A model generated the notes under the pieces. That model did not search any database. It saw nothing but the letters and a program-made list of their open reading frames with translations, and was not told the origin of the DNA. Source: Acanthochromis polyacanthus (taxonomy: Eukaryota > Chordata > Actinopteri > Pomacentridae). Taken from it: a stretch of DNA of 64,000 nt. This document shows, piece by piece, positions 10,641 through 25,381 of the stretch. The stretch spans positions 22,248,521-22,312,520 of the forward strand of contig NC_067124.1 in assembly GCF_021347895.1 (NCBI RefSeq), in the 5' to 3' direction. The position numbers and the translations under genes are program-made. Position 1 is the first letter of the stretch, and each line of letters begins with the position of its first letter.

Positions 10641-13600
10641 TTGAAGAGTTTTAGTCCAAAGTGTTATCCATTTTGGATGAAAAAAATAATTAACTGAAAC
10701 TTATGATTAAATAACTCCGAAATACCACAGGTACAATGTGTTAAGGTGTTATCACTTTCAAAAAGACCTTGATTTGTTTTAATACTATTCACTTAATAAA
10801 TCTGTCTCTCTTTTTTCCAATGACAGATATATCTTTTGTAGCGAGCTTATTTACTGATCTCATGAACTTTGGTATTTTTGTATCTAGTGACTGGAATTAT
10901 GCGACGCCAGGTAATCAGAAGTGATCGCATCAGGTAATTGACACGTGACAAAACCGATCCAAGTTGAAGGGCTTTATTTGGCGGAAACGGAGCATGCAGT
11001 GCAGGCCTTATATGTCTGCAAAAAGGAAGGGCTCATTTCAAGACAAGCATATAACAAAGAGTCCAGCCTGCTTTGCAAATCTGAAAAACAGACATCAAGC
11101 TCAAACACCTCAACACGTGCGTTATTAAGCGTCTGGTGTAAATTTCCATGCCTCAGATTCAACCTTGGCAACCACTGAGACTCTGATCAAGTCTGTGGCT
11201 AATCCCCTATGACTGAGCATCCAATACTGGCTACAAGCAGCAGGAGGGGAAGACACAGAGAAATGGATGTGTGTGTGAGTGTTTCATGTTGTGTGTTTGT
11301 GTACACAGGGCAATAGATGTGCAGAGGGAAGCAGAACAGAGCGGATGCAAAGACGAGAGGGTGAAAGATAGATGGGTGGGAGGTAGAAATATGAGAGATG
11401 GGGAGGAGAACTGGAAAATTGGATCTTGGGATGAAAAAAAAATGCTGAACAGGGGAGCAAACACAGGGGAAAGTCACATCTGATATAGGAAAATTGTTGT
11501 CAGAGAGAGAAAAGAGTGAGCAGGAAAATGGCAGGTAGGATCGCTAGGAAGGGAGAGGGGACCGAAGAGTGACCTGTATCGTTGATGCTTGTGATAACGG
11601 AGGGGTGGAGAGGTGTGGAAGAAAAAGCTGAGGGTTGAGTTTTTCTTTTTTTTGTCTCCCTTCATTTTCTGCTGGGAGTCAGCAGGTTTGGGTGTGGACT
11701 GCGGGCGAGCGGATCGATGCGAGTTTCTATAGCCAGAATACTCTCCTCCATCTCTGACAACCTCCACGATGGTGTGATGGACCAATGGGATGGAAGACGG
11801 AGGCAGCAAAGCAAGGGATTGAGGGCGAAGGGAGGGGAGCGAAAAAATGATGGAGTGCAAAAGCATTAAACCCCTTGCAAGGAGCATCACCAAATCGAGA
11901 TTTGTTAATATTTAAAAGGGCAGGTAACATCTGTTTTCTTCTCCATATCCCGCCCCCAATAAATCCACACACGCTCAGCTTCTTAAGTAAAGAAGAACTA
12001 TTATGCAATCCTGAATACTGAATGTAAAGTGAGATCTGGCCTTGGAGCACCACGCCATAAGTTGACAAGCTGCAGGGGGAGGGTCTCAGTGCAAGGTGGA
12101 ACATGCTCATCAGTGTTGAACACTCATAAAAGCACCTAAATAAAAGCACACACACATAAAGTTTAACTGTTCATTATCTCTGAGCTGCCAGCCACCGTTG
12201 GTGTGATATAAATGTTAAGCAACAACTCTGTCATTTACTAGATAGCATTATGCTGTGGCTTAGGTGAGCCACGGAAAGATTTATGTACGTCTTTATTTCC
12301 TGCACCGCCACACTCTGGGCTTTCCCTCCCATGCGGCGTGATATACTGTCCAGTCAATACTAGGAAAAAAGTCGTGAAAACAAAAGGCTGTGTTTTGGAG
12401 CCGAACCAGGCCATTCAAGCCTGCAAATGGGTTTTGAGCCACCTATTGAGGAGCTCCCAGCATGAAGTAGCCCTCGCATCCAGTCCACATTCGAGCTGAG
12501 AGAGAGACAGAGAGTAAAAAGAAAGTGTACAAGACAGCGGATAAGTCCCAAGATGGGGGAGTGTGCAGCAGTGACAATGCCCTTCAGGAAGGTCCTTAAC
12601 CTGGCCCACTCAGGCAGTACTAACTCGCTAATGTGCGCTGTATGAAAAATGTAAGTGGCTTAAATTGCATTAGATTAAGGCAGCCATGAAGCGAATAAGT
12701 GACAGAATAAAACAATAAGTCTCAATGGGAGTAGCATCAGCAGGGAGGAGAAAAAAAAGCATGTGGCATGTCGCTTTAGTCCTCAGGCCTGCTGCTGCTG
12801 GCTCCATGCTGCCGACAGCCAGTTGGACACGCGCCACAGCCAGGTGTAGGGGATTTTATGCTTGTTACCTTGTCCTCTGTGTGAATACCGAGTTAAATTA
12901 CAATCCTATAACCTCAAATGTGGTCTAGCGACTTTGTTTTTTAACTTATTTACTGTACTTCTGCGGCAATTTGTATCACCAGAGCAGCATGTGGTCGTGA
13001 CACACCTGAAAATGGATCAAAGTGCTGCATTGCATTTTTCTTTCGCACCACTTTCAGTTTTCTGCAGCGCCAGGTAGAACTGTTTGGTATGTATATAACA
13101 CAGCACATCAGAGTTTTCTTTGTCCCCAGCTGTGTCCCTTGATCCCAAACTGCTATTCACCAAGTCTTACAGCAGAACTTTGCGGGTACATGCAGGATTC
13201 GCTTCTCAACACGTTTGCAGTTTTGTGTTAGGCCTCTCCTCGACTCTGCGCCTCAGATTTACAGTAGCGGTCTGCAGTTCTGTAAGATTAATAATTACAA
13301 ACGCACCACTGCGGTGTGACATGAGATAGTTGAAATTAAGATGAAGGGTAAAAATGTGCAGGGCAGATTTTAGACGCAAATGTTGACGCTGTGCACAGAA
13401 TCATTTAGACTGACCTCTTAACAGTGTGAAATGTTAAAGATGGAAAATAATTTGGCTGATTTTATCACAGCACACAGTGGCCCACAACAGACAAAAGTAA
13501 TCAACTAAATGTTTCGTTCATTGATGAGAGTTTTTTTTAGCTTTGTGAAATGTTTTTTTGCCGCAGCTCACAAATTCATGGGACCTTTATCAAATTTAGA

Positions 13601-16520
13601 AGTGTTGTCAGCACCTCAGTTTACAAATCCGTGCTGATTAACTTGAATTTCGTTCTACAACCAATCACGAAATCTGAGTGCTTCAGACAAGTTATGACAA
13701 TTTTGCACTGTAGGTTTCTTTATCCATAAAGAATTTATTTCAATTAATTGTGACGTTATTACATTAATGGAAGAGAGATGCTTGCGAGAGCCGCAGAGAA
13801 CGAGGAACGTTCAGCTAAGTAGGCCAAGTATGGATGCTCCTGCTCACCTTGGGGCTCTGTGTACTTTGGTGGAAGCTTGTAACACGGTGCAGCGGGAGCC
13901 CCGGGCCAGCAAAGATTCCCTATCTACAGAAACAGAAACAAAGCTCTGCAGTCATAACATTGATGTAACATATATGTCGTAATGCAGCCAGATAATGAGT
14001 GATACCCCGCGAGTGTAAAATCTAGGCAAAAAGGCACACAGTGATTTTAAATTTAGGAAAACACACTTAAATATCTTAATAATGATCATAAACATATCCC
14101 CACTGGAATGCAGCTTCACAGGTTATTACCCCGTTTCATCTCAATATTTACTTTACTGATAACATTCTCTAAATACGTCACTGCAGAGTGAAAATAACTG
14201 AATCTAATGAGTCAATATGGAAAAAAAAATGATTCATCAAATAGATTTAGAGCCTTTCTATTCATCTAATGCTACAGATTTAACTCTGCACACTTCAACA
14301 ATGCAATAAGCAAATCAGACCAAATACAACGAAAAAGAATCGGGCATTATCATTAATTTATTTCACAGTGAAGCGGCTTTAGCTTGGTTCATTGACCAGT
14401 TCCCCTTGATGATCTGAAATGATCCTCTCCTAATGATGTCCTTATAATGATCTGAAAGACAAAAATAATTAATACTGTCTTCACTAGCTGGAAGAATTTG
14501 ATACATCTGGGTACACAGTGTGTGTGCCACTAACACTTGCCTACAATGTTTAAAACCCCAACCCGACACTCAGAAAAAGAGGAAATTCATAGTGTCATAT
14601 GTGTCTCTTTTCATTCCTTTAGTCTCCTCCTATTTCCCATGGGCTCCTTATTAATAGATCTTTCCAGTAGGGGTGGATGAACTCCACATGAACTAAGCAG
14701 AGTGGTGGAAGTATGAATTACCAGAGAACTTTCACAGTGAAATCAAAGCAAAAACAGGATTGTGAGTTGAGCCTTTAGCTGTGAGTTGAAGTGACAGGAT
14801 CTGTTCCCAATAAACACATACACACAACTAACCACGTGATCACAGGAGTTCAGCATAATTATGATTTAGATCATAGTTCTGCCTCACATCATCATCATGT
14901 AATCTTTTGGCCGGATCGCTCACGTCCCAGTTCTTTCTGTTCTCAGGCCGTTCAACAGATTTCCCTCCCCAGTCACCTGATCTCCAAGCCCACCTCCACA
15001 TCTGCTTTTAATATTCCACCTTAAACCACATCTGTCCCTTCCTAGGCTGCCGTCCACATGCATCACTATTTTAACCAATTTTGAGTAAATTGTCAAAGAA
15101 AATGCTAATTAATGTACCTTTCCAAAATCTGTATGTCAGCAGTGGTGTTAATTGTGCTGCTGAGTGCCAATAATCGCTGTACAAACAGAGGGCACAAGAA
15201 AATGTAGTAATTAAATGTCAAATGGTGAAAAACAATATAGAAAACATGATGGAAATAAAGTACTCATGTTTGTGAGTAGGGTAACTGTGGAGCAGAAGCT
15301 TCGGTTGATGTTTACGTCACATGCTTTGAATACATCATGATACACTTTCTTGTAATCAAGTATTCTCATTGCGTAGTTTTTCTTTATTTTTGCTAATAAT
15401 TTAATAGATGTCATTAATTTAACCGATTAATAATATGTCAGGAAATGTACAGTAGATTTGCTGAAGTATCTGGTTGGGCCACCCGGTGGAGCCTCTTACT
15501 GTCTAATGAGATGAGTTAAAGGTGTGTTTGCTGATGGACCATCACGTGATAAAACAAGCGCCCCTCCCTGCTGTTCAACTGAACTCTGCAGCAAAGTTTT
15601 GAAAAAGTTCTCAGTCAGCTGTTAGGTTTAGTCAGCTATTTGAGACTAATGCTAACAGTAAATGTATGCTTTCAAATACTAACACAGGCCAGGAGCTGAG
15701 TGACTGTTAGCCAAGAGCAGCTGCAGCTGTTAATGCTGCTAACGTTCAGGAGCAGCAGGACTCTGACGTTGTTGACTAAAGCGATTAAGCGTATGGACGA
15801 GACTTTAGAGGTGGCAGTAAATACTGACAATTTTTTTCCTGGACTGATAAAGTTGCTCTGACAGTATTTTTTTTGGCAAACATCTGTTCTGGCTAAGCAG
15901 CTGTATTCCAGCAGCTGTGGCTAATGTTAACTACAGAAAACAAGTCACTCAATCATATAGATTAGCTATGAGGATTGTTTTGATCAAACTGCTGTGAACA
16001 GAATAATAATGTTGCAGGTTATTTACTGTGGACGATTGCATCGCGATTGCTACATTTCATACTTTGGATATTGCCAGGCTGATAGCAATTTTAAAATCAT
16101 GTTTTTATTTTTTTATTTTTGCTATATATTTGATAATTCAAACAACCTGGTTTTTACATCACCTACTCTTGAAATGGAACTGGCCTGATTAAAATGGTTT
16201 GAGCAGCATGTGGAATAACTACATTCAAATCAACATTAGACTGTTAGCGTGACTGACAGCCTGTGATGTAGACGTGTATTATTTGTTTCCCTACTAGGAA
16301 ACTCATTTGCAAATCCAACCCACTCAATATATATACGCCAGCTCATGAATTCCAGTCCCGTGGGCCTGTCTTTTATGCCATAATAGTGCTCATTGTCCTT
16401 TTCTTTAAGGTCTGCTGGTTCATGATCTCTGCCTGTTTGCGTGCATCCCTTTTTGCACTTGGTTGCCTTCTGTGACTGACTCATAATTGTTGTTGCTTTG
16501 GGTGACTAAAGCTGTGAGCA
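10641..16520. other. Non-coding stretch
   Basis: No gene recognised. The 11.2-12.2 kb ORFs are shadows of GA/CT-rich sequence. Between about 15.48 and 16.06 kb, repeated GCTAA/CAGCTG words suggest an old transposon remnant, but I could not define ends. Confidence 0.5.
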
Positions 16521-16604
16521 TCAAGTCAAGTCAAATCAATTTTATTTATATAACCATATCACAAATCACACAGTTGCTTCCAGGGCCTTTACAATCTGTA
16601 CACA
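16521..16604. repeat. SINE/LINE-tail-like fragment
   Basis: AAATCAATTTTATTTATATA followed by ATCACAAATCACA and GGGCCTTTACAATCTGTACAC. It is the same kind of teleost repeat tail as at 5.2 kb but a different subtype. It is isolated and truncated. Confidence 0.5.
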
Positions 16605-19600
16605 AATGTTATATTCTCATTTGAATCCTTCCTCTTATTTCCTTGTTCTGTGATCAAATGTTTCCCGATCTGAGAATTTGGAAATGTTGCCGCATTTAAA
16701 GTATATGTTAATCTTTAAACCAAGTTGTTGTGTGGTTGCCTCTGTAACATTACACACTGATGCTTTGAAAAGTCTGAAATACTTTGAAGAGTAAAAGCAC
16801 TTTGTAGGAAAACATTCCTGAGTTTAAAGCACTGAAAGCACTGTTTCCGGTATTGGCACCAAAACTCCAGCACTGATTTTAAAAAAAATTCCCACTTCTA
16901 CTCGAGCCCATTTTTGAGGTAGAAAAGCTCCAACAACAAGTATCTAAGAGGGGGGGGGACCCAGACCAAAAATCAGAAATATTCCTATGAGATTAGAAGC
17001 ACTGTGCTGAGTTAATTCAAGGTACAATGTTACAATCAGAATTGCCCTATGTCTGACAACCTTTAAACCGTGTATGAAAACACTTCACTCTCTTTCACGT
17101 CAGCGCCGCCACAAGCCGAGCACATCTCTCAGTACTCATCTAATTATGGGGGTCAGTCAGCACTGCAGAAGGAAGAGGAAAAGTTGACAGATTTGCATTC
17201 ATGTCATGATTGGAGTTCAGATCATTTGCAAAGCCATCAACTGGATGTCCTTTCATATCCGAAGTCTCTGCTGTCCTATCACTCCTACACACTGGGGATC
17301 TTAATGATGGCTCTCTTATTTGCAGTTATTTCAGGAAATTCAATGACTTACTTGCCAGGGTCATGAGCAAAATGAACAAGACAAGCATCTTTGAAGATTA
17401 TGATAATGGAAACGGAGGGCAAAATTGGAATTGTTTTAAAATTCACCCGCACGTTCCACATCTTATTATCCTTCCACTTGGCAGCCACCCATTTTCAAAG
17501 GCGTGATAAAAATACACATTAGATACATTCACTTGCAACTGCTATGTGGCAGAGAATGTTAAAGTCTGTACAGTCTGGCATTTCAGGAGGAGAAAAATAA
17601 ACACTCTTCACAGCAAAAACTAAAACGCAGGAATCCGAGATCTACAACGAAAGACGGATGTTAGTCCATCCACAAAATAGTCATTAGGATTTACTCAGTG
17701 CAGCAGATGAAATACAGTCCTACATCATATAATTTACTCTGGTTTGTGACGCTCAATGCTACAGACGCATATATTGAGAAGAAAATTGAAACCTTCCGTT
17801 CTTGGTGGTAGAATGACTATTCAGTGCTTCATACAGCACTGAACTAAGGACCAGATGGTACAGACTAAAACACACTTTGAGAGGGAGGATGTTGCTTCAA
17901 AAGGCAAACTCATGCAAATCAGGCCTTCAGTGAAGCTGTTGACTCATGCAATTTCACAGTGTTTACCAATAACAAATTGGAATGGAACATTAATAGTGCT
18001 TTCTGAGCAAAACCCCGGATAAGGCTAAATGTTCAGAGGAATGTGTTATTACAGCTGACCTCAGAACTGAAATGCTACATTTGCAAATTATGAAAGGTTT
18101 AGTAGGTGGCCTGCATATAATAACTGGCAAGCAAAGGACACATTGACCTCAGAAAATACACTCACATTAAGACAATCTCGGCTACGGCCTTTGATCTCTG
18201 CGAGCTGAACAAGTAGTGACTGAAACATATGCAATTACATCAGCAAAGGGAACATCTGAGGCCACATGTCCGATGGTGTCACTGACAGTCTGCCTCGCCA
18301 CAAAATTATTCATCTCATTCTGAACCTGCTGCTTCTTTGGTTCACTCTTCTAGCCGCTAATTAGAATTGCATAGAACAAACAGTTTGCATATTTGTGACA
18401 TTGATTTTCAGTGGGAAAACAAATACTTTCATTGAAGCGGGATTATTAAAACAAGAAGGCACAGGGGTCTTGTGGGCTGCAGTGCTGAATCCCATCAAAT
18501 CTTGCATCATGCACCTGCATCACTGGACTGTATTAACAGAATGTTCCACTGCCACCCCACTCCTCCATACTGTTTATTGCCGTGCTGGACATCTGGAGTG
18601 CAGCAGTAGCTAAAGGAGTTTGGAAGGACACAACAGACTGCAGGAAAGACTGGTAGGTGTACGGTATGCGGGGCGTGAGGCAACCAGGTGCTGTGAAGTG
18701 TGAAGCTCTGCCCTCCCAGCTGATGATCAAAGACAGACATAACTGCCTCTGATGACCATGGCTGCTGGCCAGACTGAATGCACAATGCAGACTATGATGT
18801 CAGCCGTATCAAGGCGATGCCAGCTAGAAAAACACTATTGCTGGCCTCATAAAAACACAGCGCATCCACACACAGACCCAAAAACGGAATATTGCCTCAT
18901 CAATTATCCATGAAATCCTTTGTCTGCTTTTACTAACCTTGAATTCCCTCATTTACTCGGTAATGACCACACTTTGGTTGCATATTTTAAAGAGGCTTTT
19001 ATGACTGGGGATTACTCAGGACATGGAATTAGAGGGAGATTCTGTCCCTCCCACCAGTCAGCCAAGATAATGTTAATGATGTCTTCTGGGATCCTCCACT
19101 AGAAGGACTCCTGATCTGGATCCAGGGGGATCGATGCGACTTCTGGCACCACTACGGAGCTTTCTGATAACCGCTTTTAATTCCCTTTCTGCAGAACTAA
19201 ACTCCTGATTAAAACTAATTCCATAAGATGATTATCTGTCATGTCAGGCTCCATGAGCATAGGTCTTCCTGGGTCTGCAGATGGAGAACTTGTTCCCAGT
19301 TGGCAGATACACAGAGAGCTTTGTCAGTGGGATCTTATAGAAGAAGACAAAATGTCTGACTGAATGGGGGAGTGCTGTCATGGGGTCCCAGCGCTTTGCT
19401 GTGAGAAAGTGGCCCTGTGGACCACATAAGAAAAGACCATTCATTGAATTGATGGCCGGAGTTTGATCTTTCGTGCTAAGTGCCTTCACATAAAGGAACA
19501 TTATATCAGTCCATAACCCGGGCTGCAGTGGTAAAATAAAAAAATGGGGACAAATCCTGCCTTAACTTAGCCACTCTATCACAGTTCAATAAGGGTCATG

Positions 19601-19633
19601 ATGATGGGCAGATGGATCCAGCAGCCTCAGTCT

Positions 19634-19654
19634 AAAAAAAAAAAAAAAAAAAAA
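19634..19654. repeat. Poly(A) tract, 21 nt
   Basis: Homopolymer run. Nothing upstream identifies it as a retroposon tail. Confidence 0.95.
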
Positions 19655-22600
19655 GATCTTGAATCAAACACTCTTTACAACATAAAGCAAAGTTTTGAAT
19701 AACCAGCTGACTAATGTGTAACTTTACAAATACGTGATGAGTTTGGTGTACAAAAGGAAAATCAGACGTTTTTTTTTTTTTTTCCAGTTTTCCATCTGAT
19801 CAGAGCTCAAACATTCGCACCATTTTATTTTTTTGGTGTAACAACCATGCTGATCTAAACTCCATCGAAACATAATAACAAATAAAATAATAAATAGAAT
19901 TAGGCTAGAAAAGCTTTTCTGTCTCTCTCTTTATCTTTTCAGTGACTCTCTGGATTTTGAAAGCAGCACTCAAGCTTGCAAAATGTTTATTAAGAATATT
20001 TGTGGGTTTACTTTAAATGAATGTGGTGGAGTTCCTTGCTATAAAGCAGTGACATTGCTGATAAAGCAATCGGTTAAAACAACTTACTTTGCGACCTTTC
20101 AGTTGACAAATTCTACTTTTAAAAAAAACATTAAATGTGTTTGCATTGACCTCGTATTGCTACTCTGCCCCATGAAGGAGGCTCCTGCAGTCTCTGTCTT
20201 TCTGCTAAAAAGGCGCTTTTGTTTTAAATAGCAGAAATGTTATTTCAGAATTCAGGAGGTGGCTAGTGGTATTCACATGCATTTAGCCTCCAATAAAGCC
20301 TGAACATAACACAGAATCAAAACTGCCTTCCAAAGCAAGGTCAAGATTATTTCCACTGCACTTCATTTAAATGCAATTGAAAGTTGTTTACGTAAAAGAG
20401 AATAAGACGGAATAAGAAATTAAGTGTAAGGCATTTAGAACACATTCAAAGGAGGGAAACAGACTAATTAAAATGATAAAAAGAAGGCAAGGGAGTTGAG
20501 GATCCAAGATGGATACTGATGGAGTGCTTGATTCAGCCAAGGGCAGAGGAGTGCATAAAATGTTTATTATGTGTTTGTAAGCTCACAGCATCCTGAAAGC
20601 AAGGGCAGAGAACTGAGACCTGTTGTGGTCCATTCAGTAAGGTCAAATAGTAGTGTATGCTCAGTATTGGAGCCATTAAATTCCATTAGTAAAATCAACA
20701 TTTCATGCACTTTTCATTTGACACAAAGATGTATCGACAGCAAGGCCACGCAGATTTCTCTATGTGGTTATAATGCACCATGTCTTATAGCCGTGCCTAG
20801 GTGTACTCCATTGTCACGGATGACATTCTCTATAAAGCACTGAGAGATCAATGCATGCAGGGGTACCACCTGTGCTGTCTGGAGCCCTGCTAAAAGCCTC
20901 TGTGTCTCGTCTGAAGATGGAACTGGCATCCCTCGGGACTCGCCTTACAGGAGAAAGAGGGAACCCCACCTACACCCACCCGGCAACGCTGCATCATAAC
21001 CATGGAAAGCTCCACCGTTCACTCATCCACTGCTGGGAAATCAACGCAACTCCTAATAGTCACCCTGTCCTTTTTACCTTTTTTTTTGCTTGTGTGATTT
21101 GAGCAGGCCTAATTAACTTCCTGCAACAAAGGGCTCTACCACTGGTGTTCCACAGGCTTATTATTGGGCGAGCTTGCGACACGATAGTACCAGCTGAATG
21201 TCACGCTCTCCTTGGGCCAATCAATCCAGGCGATCAGATATCAGACACCTGAGGGATGGCTCTAGCCACAGATCACTCACGCACAGACAAGCCTCGGCAC
21301 GCACACAAACACAATCGAAACACACAATCCTGGAGAAAACCGCTCGGCTGGGGCCAAGGACGGGAGCTCATCTGCAGACAGATGTGCTGAGCCGAAAGCT
21401 TTTCTTCCCAAACATTTTGTCTTTCTCCTATTTCAGCCATATTATTATCTGCATGTCAGCTTGATGAGATGACTCCCACATTGATAAGACCCTCTGTTCG
21501 ATGCAATTGCTGCACTTGTCACATCCTCACTGAGTGAAAATTGCGTACCTTGCTCAAGGTCACAGACAGTGGTTTTCCTCCAGGGGGAGAGGGAGCCAGA
21601 CAGGCAACTGCCTCCGTTCGCACGTCTGTCTTTGCTCAATTTCTAATTGCCTCTGTGAGAGGTTGTGGCCTGTGGGGGGGAAGTAGTATAGACAACAACC
21701 ATTTTCTACTTGCCTGTATTAGTCATTCAAAAAACAATCAGTGACGGTAAACATGCAGTTTGCCCTCCCTGGGAGTGTTGATGACAATCATTCTGTTAGC
21801 AGATCATCTGCCTCTAACCTAGAGGGATAACAACAGCCTCCCTTGTAAAGCTATGAAAGGATGTTTACAAAGATAGGATGAACTACAGTGCTCTCAGTAC
21901 TCACTAGGCTCTAGGATGCTGTTCACCGTAGAGAATGGACGCCTCATTTGTCTAAATAACACCATTGTCATCATCTCATCCATTTCTCTCATCCATCAGT
22001 ACTTTGTTTCAAGACAGTCGGTAGTTCTCTTTTTATTTCCATCTTCCCAACTTCGTCAATATGTTCAGATGATCCGAGTACATTCCTCTGTATCTGTGTC
22101 TCACCTTTGCTTTGCCTCTCTCACCGATTCTTTCTTATCCTGACTGTAAAATGTGCAGCCGTCTTTTCAACTCTGACCACCTCATTATCTCCCTCCACCC
22201 ATTCTCTCTTTCCCCCTGCTAACTCTCATTTGCACTACTCTCCACCAAGGCTAACAATACTCCTCAGTGTTTCCGTCATCAGCAAAGTGTTTTCCCTTGA
22301 CACCGCCATGACTTCCCATCTCCATTACAACAAATACTCCTATTATTCTCCATCTATCTTTCTTTCTCCCATTTCTCTGCTCTCTCTCGCTATGTTACCT
22401 CTTTCTCCTATTCAGTTTTGTTCCTGATAAAAAGCAAAGGAGGGATTGATGGGACTCCAGACATTCTCCGTGGCATATCCGCGACCCCTCTTAGCAGCAA
22501 AGGAAGGCTACGGTGGACAGGCTTCGGTCTCCCGCTGAGCTGCAGCACTATTCTGCCTGGGGAATTACATCAAATAGAATCGCTCTTATGTGTCATTTGT

Positions 22601-25373
22601 ATTAATCAGAAGCATGACTAATCGCCCTTGCTTATATGCTTCCTATAGAAGATTTGCTATCATTAAAAGGCGTAGCCGACTGCAGCCAGAATTCTTCTGA
22701 GAATTAAACCTCGAGTCACTATGGATGATGCATTTGTTGGATAGTGCTGCACAAACACACTCAGGCTAGGCTTCCTAAAATAGATATTGAGGTTAATTTG
22801 CTTGGGTTTTCCAGATAATTTGGTGGTCAGGGAAACACTGGTGAGTAACAAGCGCTCCAGTGAAGCAGGGCCTGCTAAATCAGTCCCAACTGAGCATGTC
22901 CGCGTTCTCTCCCCTCTCCCTACACTGCCAACATATTGAGCAGGCGTCTTCCTGGTTGCTGGGGTAATCCAATCAAAGTGCATCATGGGGGATGCCATTA
23001 TGTGCTCATTTGTACAACTGCAAAGCATTCCCGTGAAGGAAATATGCCGAAATCAATGACTCAAAACCCAGCCCTCTCTTAGCTCGTCCCTTTTAAAAAG
23101 TTCAAATTAGATTTACGACGGAAATCAGATGAAAGTTTTTGTTTTCAGCGTCACCGCGAGAGGGGAAAAAAAGGGTCTCCGCTTATCTGACGTATAACAG
23201 CAGAGTGAATAAGCGGGCCGTATCATTTAATCTGAACTTTGGATTTCGTTACACAGTCAAATTGGGAAGAGAATGAAAAGGCAGAAGATAGTCTTAGAGC
23301 GCCTGGGAGATGCATAATTTTTGCCTTCTCTCGTTCCCTTTCTGAAGGGAAATGGGCTTAGGAATTCAATCAGCTTTGGAGAGCCAAAGCTGTATGTGAT
23401 CCAGCTCCGCCTTGGTGTCTGTGTCCTGCGTACACGAGTGAAAAGAAAACAACAACAACAAAAAAAGATCAAACAGGGGGGAAAAAAAGAAGAAGACATT
23501 GAGCCAAACAGCAAAAGAGCGTAAACATAATGCAGTGCTGTTTCGAAAGCAAAAAAAAAAAAAAACCAAGGATGTCCTGGCTGCGTGCACATAAATTATT
23601 CTTTCAAGAAATGGAAACAGAATTAAACCTACAAAACTTCTTTACACCGCCATGTCTTCTTGCCATCTGGCTCAAGCGCTTCAATCTCTGTTACACCTTT
23701 ACGCCGCTGCCTGAACACAAACGAGTGCTGCGGTATTGATCCAGTCGTATACCCCTTTTATTATCTCTTCTCCCATCCAAAAGACAGCTTTCCGCTTTGA
23801 TAGCACCACTGTCGTAGAAAAGCATAAATTCTCAAGCCCATTTGCTGTGAGGGGGCGGATAAATGGATGTGAAATCAAGCCATGAAAAGCCAACATGGCA
23901 TGGTGGGGAATTTTATCCTGAGCTCATTAGGAAAAGCATGTTTCCGTCTTCGCTTGTAATGGTGCACAATATGCTGATAGAATTTATTTTTTTATTGCTC
24001 TGGCTCCCACGTTTTCATGAATGCTTTTTAATTGGGAATGTTTCTTTGGGCTTTTGTTCGACAGATATTCTTTGGCATACGAGCCGTGGGAGAAATCAAG
24101 CCTGGCTTCAGCTTGTCAAGCTAACAGTGGGCCATAGAGGAGGTGAGGAAGAGGGTCCTGAAGCCTCTCCATGCTTTGTGACAACAGGGCAGCTGTGTGT
24201 CAGCGAGACCAGAGTAAATAGGGCTGTGTGGAGTCACAGAGCTGCCCTGATCAAAGGAGTCTCTCTCAGTTTGCTGTCGGTTCCTAACGTCCTCTCTGTT
24301 GCTTCTCTGCCCGGTCTTCCTGGCCGACTGACTGGCAGCGGCACCGCAGTAATGCGAGCGGAGGATAGCCCCAAACGACAAACCTGAAGACACTGCCTGC
24401 AGCACACTGTTAGAAACAATCAGCTTGTGTTTGAGTCTGGAAGTACAGCAGGTTGGACTTCACAATCCCTGCTTCCCCATGTTGCTTTTAAGATCCACTA
24501 TTGTCTGTTGAGTCTGTGAGAAAAAGCTTCCAAAGTTAAGAGATGGTGCAGCAGGGAAGCGGCACCTGTTGTTTTGTGAGAATGTTCCTTACCCGCCTCT
24601 ATCTTACTCCATGTTGGAAAAACCTGCACACGTGAAAAAAGGCCTTAGGTGCATTGTTCCAACAGGAATGCTAATAAGATTCACTAGAAGGAGGAATTTC
24701 TCTCTTAGTTTTCTTTCCTTCATGGATGTGCCATGCCTCAAGAGACTGCTATGCATATATTACATTACTGCACATGGATTAGCAGGAGTTTGTGGGAGAC
24801 TGTGTGTGTGCGCTTTTGTATCTGTATGTTTTTGGTGAAAATCTATGTCGCATGCCCTCAGAGAAACGCATACAAGCAAATAAATGCTTCGAGGTACTTG
24901 ATCCTCTGCGTGTCCATGTTATATCCCCTCTTCCTTGCTTGTTTGTGTTTTACCAGAGCTGCAGGCCATCTCCAATTAAAAGACTTAGACTGTGCCCCAC
25001 GCTACAGCTTGGGCCCAGTGTGCATATCTTGCCCTCTTTCCCACATGCTGGGATCACTGTGAGGTGAGGCGTGACTGCTCATGATTGAGCCCTCTTTAGC
25101 TAACAGGTGCTATCATCTCTGCAAACCTTCGCTGGCACCTCACACTCATAGCCCCGAAAAAGGTGTAAAAGATGAACAAATGTAGAAATTATCTGATCAC
25201 AGAGTGAGCCGCAGCATGAAATCCCAGACTGAATGAACATTGAAAGTGGGCTTTTGGACTTCAGGATAAGAGCTGAAAAAGTGGTTGAATTCATGAGTTG
25301 GAGGATGGTTTCCTGGATTTGTGTAGGCAAATTGTGATGGATTCCAGCTATGCAGGCCTATATTAAATCAATC

Positions 25374-25381
25374 TGACGTCA
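25374..25381. promoter_or_regulatory. Perfect CRE palindrome TGACGTCA
   Basis: Consensus CREB/ATF site in AT-rich, otherwise unremarkable sequence. A single 8-mer is expected about twice by chance in 128 kb of strands, so functional meaning is uncertain. Confidence 0.2.

Noticed and set aside
23863..24387. 174-codon ORF on the plus strand with a hydrophobic stretch
   Set aside because: No recognisable domain, weak start context and no splice context. One such ORF is expected by chance in 128 kb of strands.
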